This document shows positions 27,660 to 37,017 of a DNA stretch of 64,000 nt, piece by piece (the stretch's first letter is position 1; each line of letters begins with the position of its first letter). The stretch covers positions 2,607,945-2,671,944 of the forward strand of contig NW_027413960.1 of the NCBI RefSeq assembly GCF_048773025.1, written 5' to 3'. The position numbers and the translations under genes are program-made. The notes under the pieces were generated by a model. The model saw only the letters and a list, made by a program, of their open reading frames with translations, was not told the origin of the DNA and ran no database searches. The stretch comes from Camelus bactrianus. Lineage: Eukaryota > Chordata > Mammalia > Artiodactyla > Camelidae.

Positions 27660-28651
27660 TGGAGTTTGCAACTGAAGAGAATCTTTGTGTTCCCAACAAG
27701 CTATGTGAAGTACGGCTTTCACACACACTTATCCCTCAGAACTGAGCATGTGGAGAGACGTTCGTTCATCTAGCACAAAGGGAACGGGTTGCAGGAGAAA
27801 CTTTTTCTCTGCTTTCTCAGTCTTTTTCCTAGTGCCGGTTTGAAGTTCCTGCAGTTTTCACTGTAAAACCGAGTTGGGGCTAGTACCTCCGCATATATAT
27901 GTATGGAGTGGAGTTTGCACCTGAAGAGAAACTTTGTGTTCCCAACAAGGTAGGTGAAGGACGGCTTTCACACACACTTATCTCTCAGAACTGAGCATGT
28001 GGAGAGACGTTCGTTCATCTAGCACAAAGGGAACGGGTTGCAGGGGAAACTTTTACTCTGATTTCTCAGTCTGTTTCCTAGTGCCGGTTTGAAGTTCCTG
28101 CAGTTTTCACTGTAAAACCGAGTTGGAGCTAGTACCTCCTCATATATATGTATGGAGTGGAGTTTGCAACTGAAGAGAAACTTTGTGTTCCCAACAAGCT
28201 AGGTGAAGGACGGCTTTCACACACACTTATCTCTCAGAACTGAGCATGTGGAGAGACGTTCGTTCATCTAGCACAAAGGGAACGGGTTGCAGGAGAAACT
28301 TTTACTCTGGTTTCTCAGTCTGTTTCCTAGTCTCGGTTTGAATTTCCTGCAGTTTTCACTGTAAAACCGAGTTGGAGCTTGTACCTCCCATATATATGTA
28401 TGGAGTGGAGTTTGCAACTGAAGAGAAACTTTGTGTTCCCAACAAGCTAGGTGAAGGAAGGCTTTCACACACACTTATCTCTCAGAACTGAGCATGTGGA
28501 GAGACGTTCGTTCATCTAGCACAAAGGGAACGGGTTGCAGGAGAAACTTTTACTCTGGTTTCTCAGTCTGTTTCCTAGTGCCGGTTTGATGTTCCTGCAG
28601 TTTTCACTGTAAAACCGAGTTGGAGCTAGTACCTCCCCATATATATGTATG
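26601..28651 (+). repeat. Four-monomer tandem duplication (995 bp period, about two copies)
   Basis: 26,601-27,656 matches 27,596-28,651 at an offset of 995 bases. The unit is GAGAATC/TATGTGAAGTAC/TCCCTC, then GGGGC/CCGCAT with GCAGGGGAAAC and TCTGATTTC, then CCTCCTCAT, then GAGCTTGTACCTCCCAT with CTCGGTTTGAATTTCC. Differences: ATATATTTATGG near 27,150 against ATATATGTATGG, and AACAAGCTAGG near 26,960 against AACAAGGTAGG. The unit is very young and sits directly beside the start of the 4.2 kb HOR. Confidence 0.8.
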
Positions 28652-31600
28652 CAGAGGAGTTTGCAACTGAAGAGAAATTTTGTGTTCCCAACAAGCTAGG
28701 TGAAGGACGGCTTTCACACACACTTATCTCTCAGAACTGAGCATGTGGAGAGACGTTCGTTCATCTAACACAAAGGGAACGGGTTTCAGGAGAAACTTTT
28801 ACTCTGGTTTCTCGGTCTGTTTCCTAGTGCCGGTTTGAAGTTCCTGCAGTTTTCACTGTAAAACTGAGTTGGAGCTAGTACCTCCCCAAATATATGTATG
28901 GAGTGGAGTTTGCAACTGAAGAGAAACTTTTTGTTCCCAACAATCTAGGTGAAGGACGATTTTCACACACACTTATCTCTCAGAACTGAGCATGTGGAGA
29001 GACGTTCGTTCATCTAGCACAAAGGGAACGGGTTGCAGGAGAAACTTTTACTCTGGTTTCTCGGTCTGTTTCCTAGTGCCGGTTTGAAGTTCCTGCAGTT
29101 TTCACTGTAAAACCGAGTTGGAGCTAGAACCTCCCCATATATATGTATGGAGAGGAGTTTGCAAATGAAGAGAAACTTTGTGTTCCCAACAAGCTAGGTG
29201 AAGGACGGCTTTCACACACACTTATCTGTCAGAATTGAGCATGTGGAGAGACGTTCGTTCATCTAGCACAAAGGGAACGGGTTGCAGGAAAAACTTTTAC
29301 TCTGGTTTCTCAGTCTGTTTCCTAGTGCCGGTTTGAAGTTCCTGCAGTTTTCACTGTAAAACCGAGTTGGAGCTAGTACCTCCCCATATATATGTATGGA
29401 GTGGAGTTTGCAACTGAAGAGAAACTTTGTGTTCCCAACAAGCTAGGTGAAGGACGGCTTTCACACACACTTATCTCTCAGAACTGAGCATGTGGAGAGA
29501 CGTTCGTTCATCTAGCACAAAGGGAACGGGTTGCAGGAGAAACTTTTACTCTGGTTTCTCAGTCTGTTTCCTAGTGCAGGTTTGAAGTTCTTGCAGTTTT
29601 CACTGTAAAACCGAGTTGGAGCTAGTACCTCCCCATATATATTTATGGAGTGTAGTTTGCCACTGAAGAGTAACTTTGTGTTCCAACAAGCTAGGTGAAG
29701 GACGGCTTTCACACACACTTATCTCTCAGAACTGAGCATGTGGAGAGACGTTCGTTCATCTAGCACAAAGGGAACGGGTTGCAGGAGAAAATTTTACTCT
29801 GGTTTCTCAGTCTGTTTCCTAGTGCCGGTTTGAAGTTCCTGCAGTTTTCACTTTAAAACCGAATTGGAGCTACTACCTCCCCATATATATGTATGGAGTG
29901 GAATTTGCAAGTGAAGAGAAACTTTGTGTTCCCAACGAGCTAGGTGAAGGACGGCTTTCACACACACTTATCTCTCAGAACTGAGCATGTGGAGAGACGT
30001 TCGTTCATCTAGCACAAAGGAATAGGTTGCAGGAGAAACTTTTACTCTGGTTTCTCAGTCTGTTTCTTAGTGCCGGTCTGAACTTCCTGCAGTTTTCACT
30101 GTAAAACCGAGTTGGAGCTAGTACCTCCACATATATATGTAGGGAGTGGAGTTTACAACTGAAGAGAAACTTTGTGTTCCCAACAAGCTAGGTGAAGGAC
30201 GGCTTTCACACACACTTAACTCTCAGAACTGAGCATGTGGAGAGACGTTCGTTCATCTAGCAGAAATGGAACGGGTTGCAGGAGAAACTTTTACTCTGGT
30301 TTCTCTGTCTGTTTCCTAGTGCCGGTTTGAATTTCCTGCAGTTTTCACTGTAAAACCGAGTTGGAGCTAGTACCTCCCCATATATATGTATGGAGTGGAA
30401 TTTGCCACTGAAGAGAAACTTTGTGTTCCCAACAAGCTAGGTGAAGGACGGCTTTCACACACACTTATCTCTCAGAACTGAGCATGTGGAGAGACGTTCG
30501 TTCATCTAGCACAAAGGGAACGGGTTGCAGGATAAACTTTTACTATGGGTTCTCGGTCTGTTTCCTAGTGCCGGTTTGAAGTTCCTGCAATTTTCACTGT
30601 AAAAACGAGTTGGAGCTAGTACCTCCCCATATATATGTATGGAGAGGAGTTTGCAACTGAAGAGAAACTTTGTGTTCCCAACAAGCTAGGTGAAGGACGG
30701 CTTTCACACACACTTATCTCTCAGAAATGAGCATGTGGAGAGACGTTCGTTCATCTAGCACAAAGGGAACGGGTTGCAGGAGAAACTTTTACTATGGTTT
30801 CTCAGTCTGTTTCCTAGTGCCGGTTTGAAGTTCCTGCAGTTTTCACTGTAAAACTGAGTTGGAGCTAGTACCTCCCCATATATATGTATGGAGTGGAGTT
30901 AGCAACTGAAGAGAAACTTTGTGTTCCCAACAAGCTAGGTGAAGGACGGCTTTCACACACACTTATCTCTCAGAACTGAGCATGTGGAGAGACGTTCGTT
31001 CATCTAGCACAAAGGGAACGGGTTGCAGGAGAAACTTTTACTCTGGTTTCTCAGTCTGTTTCCTAGTGCCGGTTTGAAGTTCCTGCAGTTTTCACTGTAA
31101 AATTGAGTTGGAGCTAGAACCTACCAATATATATGTATGGAGAGGAGTTTGCAACTGAAGAGAAACTTAGTGTTCCCAACAAGCTTGGTGAAGGACGGCT
31201 TTCACACACACTTATCTCTCAGAACTGAGCATGTGGAGAGACGATCGTTCATCTAGCACAAAGGGAACGGGTTGCAGGAGAAACATTTACTCTGGTTTCT
31301 CAGTCTGTTTCCTACTGCCGGTTTGAAGTTCCTCCAGTTTTCACTGTAAAACCGAGTTGGAGCTTGTACCTCCCCAAATATATGTGTGGAAAGGAGTTTG
31401 CAACTGAAGAGAAACTTTGTGTTCCCAACAAGCTAGGTGAAGGACAGCTTTCACACACACTTATCTCTCAGAACTGAGCATGTGGAGAGACGTTCGTTCA
31501 TCTAGCACAAAGGGAACGGGTTGCAGGAGAAACTTTTTCTCTGGTTTCTCAGTCTGTTTCCTAGTGCCGGTTTGAAGTTCCTGCAGTTTTCACTGTAAAA

Positions 31601-32290
31601 CCGTGTTGGAGCTAGTACCTCCCCATATATATGTATGGAGAGGAGTTTGCACCTGAAGAGAAACTTTGTGTTCCCAACAAGCTAGGTGAAGGACGGCTTT
31701 CACACACACTTATCTCTCAGAACTGAGCATGTGGAGAGACGTTCGTTCATCTAGCACAAAGGGAACGGGTTGCAGGAGAAACTTTTACTCTGATTTCTCA
31801 GTCTGTTTCCTAGTGCCGGTTTGAAGTTCCTGCAGTTTTCACTGTAAAACCGAGTTGGAGCTAGTACCTCCTCATATATATGTATGGAGTGGAGTTTGCA
31901 ACTGAAGAGAAACTTTGTGTTCCCAACAAGCTAAGTGAAGGACGGCTTTCACACACAATTATCTCTCAGAACTGAGCATGTGGAGAGACGTTCGTTCATC
32001 TAGCACAAAGGGAACGGGTTGCAGGAGAAACTTTTACTCTGGTTTCTCAGTCTGTTTCCTAGTCTCGGTTTGAATTTCCTGCAGTTTTCACTGTAAAACC
32101 GAGTTGGAGCTAGTACCTCCCATATATATGTATGGAGTGGAGTTTGCAACTGAAGAGAAACTTTGTGTTCCCAACAAGCTAGGTGAAGGAAGGCTTTCAC
32201 ACACACTTATCTCTAAGAACTGAGCATGTGGAGAGACTTTCGTTCATCTAGCACAAAGGGAACGGGTTGCAGGAGAAACTTTTACTCTGG
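28062..32290 (+). repeat. Family B HOR, copy 1 (17 monomers, 4,229 bp)
   Basis: Diagnostics at 28,108 to 29,330 recur 4,229 bases later, and those after about 29,330 recur 4,727 bases later. The cause is one extra two-monomer duplication in the next copy. The left edge lies just after the TCTGATTTC/TCTGGTTTC difference at 28,061. Rare shared markers: GTATGCAGAGG, TAACAC with GGGTTTCAGG, CCAAATATATG with AACTTTTTG, TCTGTCAGAATTG, AAGTTCTTGCAG, CACTTTAAAACC, CACTTAACTC, CAGAAATGG and CCTACCAAT. A private change is GTGCAGGTTTG near 29,577. The two copies look well over 99.5% identical. Confidence 0.85.
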
Positions 32291-33613
32291 TTTCTCAGTC
32301 TGTTTCCTAGTGCCGGTTTGAAGTTCCTGCAGTTTTCACTGTAAAACCGAGTTGGAGCTAGTACCTCCTCATATATATGTATGGAGTGGAGTTTGCAACT
32401 GAAGAGAAACTTTGTGTTCCCAACAAGCTAGGTGAAGGACGGCTTTCACACACACTTATCTCTCAGAACTGAGCATGTGGAGAGACGTTCGTTCATCTAG
32501 CACAAAGGGAACGGGTTGCAGGAGAAACTTTTACTCTGGTTTCTCAGTCTGTTTCCTAGTCTCGGTTTGAATTTCCTGCAGTTTTCACTGTAAAACCGAG
32601 TTGGAGCTTGTACCTCCCATATATATGTATGGAGTGGAGTTTGCAACTGAAGAGAAACTTTGTGTTCCCAACAAGCTAGGTGAAGGAAGGCTTTCACACA
32701 CACTTATCTCTCAGAACTGAGCATGTGGAGAGACGTTCGTTCATCTAGCACAAAGGGAACGGGTTGCAGGAGAAACTTTTACTCTGGTTTCTCAGTCTGT
32801 TTCCTAGTGCCGGTTTGATGTTCCTGCAGTTTTCACTGTAAAACCGAGTTGGAGCTAGTACCTCCCCATATATATGTATGCAGAGGAGTTTGCAACTGAA
32901 GAGAAATTTTGTGTTCCCAACAAGCTAGGTGAAGGACGGCTTTCACACACACTTATCTCTCAGAACTGAGCATGTGGAGAGACGTTCGTTCATCTAACAC
33001 AAAGGGAACGGGTTTCAGGAGAAACTTTTACTCTGGTTTCTCGGTCTGTTTCCTAGTGCCGGTTTGAAGTTCCTGCAGTTTTCACTGTAAAACTGAGTTG
33101 GAGCTAGTACCTCCCCAAATATATGTATGGAGTGGAGTTTGCAACTGAAGAGAAACTTTTTGTTCCCAACAATCTAGGTGAAGGACGATTTTCACACACA
33201 CTTATCTCTCAGAACTGAGCATGTGGAGAGACGTTCGTTCATCTAGCACAAAGGGAACGGGTTGCAGGAGAAACTTTTACTCTGGTTTCTCGGTCTGTTT
33301 CCTAGTGCCGGTTTGAAGTTCCTGCAGTTTTCACTGTAAAACCGAGTTGGAGCTAGAACCTCCCCATATATATGTATGGAGAGGAGTTTGCAAATGAAGA
33401 GAAACTTTGTGTTCCCAACAAGCTAGGTGAAGGACGGCTTTCACACACACTTATCTGTCAGAATTGAGCATGTGGAGAGACGTTCGTTCATCTAGCACAA
33501 AGGGAACGGGTTGCAGGAAAAACTTTTACTCTGGTTTCTCAGTCTGTTTCCTAGTGCCGGTTTGAAGTTCCTGCAGTTTTCACTGTAAAACCGAGTTGGA
33601 GCTAGTACCTCCC

Positions 33614-33623
33614 CATATATATG
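33614..33623. other. Self-complementary AT core CATATATATG, once per monomer
   Basis: A 10-base perfect palindrome of alternating pyrimidine and purine, shown here in the reference monomer and present at the same place in most monomers. Variants include CAAATATATG (for example near 21,920 and 31,374), ATATATTTATGG (near 29,640) and CATTTATATG (near 37,346). It could bend or unwind easily and resembles a TATA-type element, but nothing else in the monomer supports a promoter, so it is listed only as a structural motif. Confidence 0.5.
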
Positions 33624-33637
33624 TATGGAGTGGAGTT

Positions 33638-33764
33638 TGCAACTGAAGAGAAACTTTGTGTTCCCAACAAGCTAGGTGAAGGACGGCTTTCACACACACT
33701 TATCTCTCAGAACTGAGCATGTGGAGAGACGTTCGTTCATCTAGCACAAAGGGAACGGGTTGCA
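33638..33764. other. Long-range inverted motif pairs within the monomer
   Basis: TGCAAC (33,638-33,643) and GTTCCC (33,660-33,665) are matched on the other side by GGGAAC (33,751-33,756) and GTTGCA (33,759-33,764), their reverse complements in mirrored order. TGCAGG just after also has a partner CCTGCA at the monomer end. The arms are only six bases and are interrupted, so a stable hairpin in double-stranded DNA is doubtful; a single-stranded or transcribed monomer could fold this way. Confidence 0.3.
33706..33717. other. Short dyad CTCAG-AA-CTGAG, once per monomer
   Basis: Five-base arms are exactly complementary around a two-base centre. An alternative pairing of CTCTC (monomer 126-130) with GAGAG (146-150) overlaps it. 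The dyad is retained in most monomers; a subset has TCCCTCAG upstream or GACCTGAG (near 49,632, 51,621 and 59,331) and so changes one arm or its flank. Dyad-rich satellites are known at some centromeres, but function here is only inference. Confidence 0.4.
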
Positions 33765-36700
33765 GGAGAAACTTTTACTCTGGTTTCTCAGTCTGTTTCC
33801 TAGTGCCGGTTTGAAGTTCCTGCAGTTTTCACTGTAAAACCGAGTTGGAGCTAGAACCTCCCCATATATATGTATGGAGAGGAGTTTGCAAATGAAGAGA
33901 AACTTTGTGTTCCCAACAAGCTAGGTGAAGGACGGCTTTCACACACACTTATCTGTCAGAATTGAGCATGTGGAGAGACGTTCGTTCATCTAGCACAAAG
34001 GGAACGGGTTGCAGGAAAAACTTTTACTCTGGTTTCTCAGTCTGTTTCCTAGTGCCGGTTTGAAGTTCCTGCAGTTTTCACTGTAAAACCGAGTTGGAGC
34101 TAGTACCTCCCCATATATATGTATGGAGTGGAGTTTGCAACTGAAGAGAAACTTTGTGTTCCCAACAAGCTAGGTGAAGGACGGCTTTCACACACACTTA
34201 TCTCTCAGAACTGAGCATGTGGAGAGACGTTCGTTCATCTAGCACAAAGGGAACGGGTTGCAGGAGAAACTTTTACTCTGGTTTCTCAGTCTGTTTCCTA
34301 GTGCCGGTTTGAAGTTCTTGCAGTTTTCACTGTAAAACCGAGTTGGAGCTAGTACCTCCCCATATATATTTATGGAGTGTAGTTTGCCACTGAAGAGTAA
34401 CTTTGTGTTCCAACAAGCTAGGTGAAGGACGGCTTTCACACACACTTATCTCTCAGAACTGAGCATGTGGAGAGACGTTCGTTCATCTAGCACAAAGGGA
34501 ACGGGTTGCAGGAGAAAATTTTACTCTGGTTTCTCAGTCTGTTTCCTAGTGCCGGTTTGAAGTTCCTGCAGTTTTCACTTTAAAACCGAATTGGAGCTAC
34601 TACCTCCCCATATATATGTATGGAGTGGAATTTGCAAGTGAAGAGAAACTTTGTGTTCCCAACGAGCTAGGTGAAGGACGGCTTTCACACACACTTATCT
34701 CTCAGAACTGAGCATGTGGAGAGACGTTCGTTCATCTAGCACAAAGGAATAGGTTGCAGGAGAAACTTTTACTCTGGTTTCTCAGTCTGTTTCTTAGTGC
34801 CGGTCTGAACTTCCTGCAGTTTTCACTGTAAAACCGAGTTGGAGCTAGTACCTCCACATATATATGTAGGGAGTGGAGTTTACAACTGAAGAGAAACTTT
34901 GTGTTCCCAACAAGCTAGGTGAAGGACGGCTTTCACACACACTTAACTCTCAGAACTGAGCATGTGGAGAGACGTTCGTTCATCTAGCAGAAATGGAACG
35001 GGTTGCAGGAGAAACTTTTACTCTGGTTTCTCTGTCTGTTTCCTAGTGCCGGTTTGAATTTCCTGCAGTTTTCACTGTAAAACCGAGTTGGAGCTAGTAC
35101 CTCCCCATATATATGTATGGAGTGGAATTTGCCACTGAAGAGAAACTTTGTGTTCCCAACAAGCTAGGTGAAGGACGGCTTTCACACACACTTATCTCTC
35201 AGAACTGAGCATGTGGAGAGACGTTCGTTCATCTAGCACAAAGGGAACGGGTTGCAGGATAAACTTTTACTATGGGTTCTCGGTCTGTTTCCTAGTGCCG
35301 GTTTGAAGTTCCTGCAATTTTCACTGTAAAAACGAGTTGGAGCTAGTACCTCCCCATATATATGTATGGAGAGGAGTTTGCAACTGAAGAGAAACTTTGT
35401 GTTCCCAACAAGCTAGGTGAAGGACGGCTTTCACACACACTTATCTCTCAGAAATGAGCATGTGGAGAGACGTTCGTTCATCTAGCACAAAGGGAACGGG
35501 TTGCAGGAGAAACTTTTACTATGGTTTCTCAGTCTGTTTCCTAGTGCCGGTTTGAAGTTCCTGCAGTTTTCACTGTAAAACTGAGTTGGAGCTAGTACCT
35601 CCCCATATATATGTATGGAGTGGAGTTAGCAACTGAAGAGAAACTTTGTGTTCCCAACAAGCTAGGTGAAGGACGGCTTTCACACACACTTATCTCTCAG
35701 AACTGAGCATGTGGAGAGACGTTCGTTCATCTAGCACAAAGGGAACGGGTTGCAGGAGAAACTTTTACTCTGGTTTCTCAGTCTGTTTCCTAGTGCCGGT
35801 TTGAAGTTCCTGCAGTTTTCACTGTAAAATTGAGTTGGAGCTAGAACCTACCAATATATATGTATGGAGAGGAGTTTGCAACTGAAGAGAAACTTAGTGT
35901 TCCCAACAAGCTTGGTGAAGGACGGCTTTCACACACACTTATCTCTCAGAACTGAGCATGTGGAGAGACGATCGTTCATCTAGCACAAAGGGAACGGGTT
36001 GCAGGAGAAACATTTACTCTGGTTTCTCAGTCTGTTTCCTACTGCCGGTTTGAAGTTCCTCCAGTTTTCACTGTAAAACCGAGTTGGAGCTTGTACCTCC
36101 CCAAATATATGTGTGGAAAGGAGTTTGCAACTGAAGAGAAACTTTGTGTTCCCAACAAGCTAGGTGAAGGACAGCTTTCACACACACTTATCTCTCAGAA
36201 CTGAGCATGTGGAGAGACGTTCGTTCATCTAGCACAAAGGGAACGGGTTGCAGGAGAAACTTTTTCTCTGGTTTCTCAGTCTGTTTCCTAGTGCCGGTTT
36301 GAAGTTCCTGCAGTTTTCACTGTAAAACCGTGTTGGAGCTAGTACCTCCCCATATATATGTATGGAGAGGAGTTTGCACCTGAAGAGAAACTTTGTGTTC
36401 CCAACAAGCTAGGTGAAGGACGGCTTTCACACACACTTATCTCTCAGAACTGAGCATGTGGAGAGACGTTCGTTCATCTAGCACAAAGGGAACGGGTTGC
36501 AGGAGAAACTTTTACTCTGATTTCTCAGTCTGTTTCCTAGTGCCGGTTTGAAGTTCCTGCAGTTTTCACTGTAAAACCGAGTTGGAGCTAGTACCTCCTC
36601 ATATATATGTATGGAGTGGAGTTTGCAACTGAAGAGAAACTTTGTGTTCCCAACAAGCTAAGTGAAGGACGGCTTTCACACACAATTATCTCTCAGAACT

Positions 36701-37017
36701 GAGCATGTGGAGAGACGTTCGTTCATCTAGCACAAAGGGAACGGGTTGCAGGAGAAACTTTTACTCTGGTTTCTCAGTCTGTTTCCTAGTCTCGGTTTGA
36801 ATTTCCTGCAGTTTTCACTGTAAAACCGAGTTGGAGCTAGTACCTCCCATATATATGTATGGAGTGGAGTTTGCAACTGAAGAGAAACTTTGTGTTCCCA
36901 ACAAGCTAGGTGAAGGAAGGCTTTCACACACACTTATCTCTAAGAACTGAGCATGTGGAGAGACTTTCGTTCATCTAGCACAAAGGGAACGTGTTGCAGG
37001 AGAAACTTTTACTCTGG

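Larger units (their letters stand above)
33579..33827 (+). repeat. Reference monomer (249 bp) matching the array consensus
   Basis: This copy agrees at every base with the consensus I derived by eye. Composition is 64 A, 52 C, 61 G, 72 T (45.4% GC) with six CpG sites: in ACCGAG, GACGGC, ACGTTCG (two), AACGGG and GCCGG. In monomer coordinates the landmarks are CATATATATG at 36-45, TTCACACACAC near 111-121, CTCAGAACTGAG at 128-139, ACGTTCGTTC at 151-160, GGGAACGGGTTGCAGG at 173-188 and CTGCAG (a PstI site) at 242-247. The length is an exact multiple of three (83 codons), so a frame runs from one 249-bp monomer into the next in phase, which explains why identical short ORFs recur. The phase chosen here is arbitrary. 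Confidence 0.95.
33330..34325 (+). repeat. Two-monomer tandem duplication inside HOR copy 2 (2 x 498 bp)
   Basis: 33,330-33,827 and 33,828-34,325 each consist of a GAGCTAGAACC/GAGAGGAG/GCAAATG/TCTGTCAGAATTG/GCAGGAAAAAC monomer followed by a consensus monomer. The last part of the second pair carries AAGTTCTTGCAG, as in copy 1. Copy 1 has the pair once (from about 29,103), so the duplication arose in the copy 2 lineage. It is present again in copy 3, which was therefore generated afterwards. Confidence 0.88.
32291..37017 (+). repeat. Family B HOR, copy 2 (19 monomers, 4,727 bp)
   Basis: Same series as copy 1 but with the pair GAGCTAGAACC monomer plus consensus monomer present twice. Matches copy 3 base for base over long stretches at an offset of 4,727. 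Private changes found against the neighbours are few. This copy also contains a short internal pair: the CCTCCTCAT plus CTCGGTTTGAATTTCC monomers occur at its start and again near its end, 19 monomers on, with AAGTGAAGG and CACACAATTATC only in the upstream member of each pair. Confidence 0.88.

Noticed and set aside
33614-33623. TATA-like element as a promoter
   Set aside because: The AT palindrome occurs in nearly every monomer with no associated gene, initiator or other promoter element.
33689-33699. CA microsatellite
   Set aside because: The CACACACAC run is only four to five dinucleotides long and is of constant length across monomers, so it is just part of the monomer.
33728-33740. Pol III B-box-like ACGTTCGTTC, suggesting a tRNA-derived SINE origin
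   Set aside because: Only GTTCG fits; no A box at a suitable distance, no poly(A) tail and no target-site duplications.
33729-33760. Possible CENP-B box (TTCG followed by CGGG)
   Set aside because: The spacing and the required central A do not fit: 17 bases separate the TTCG from the CGGG, where the box has seven between them. No match on the other strand of the consensus.
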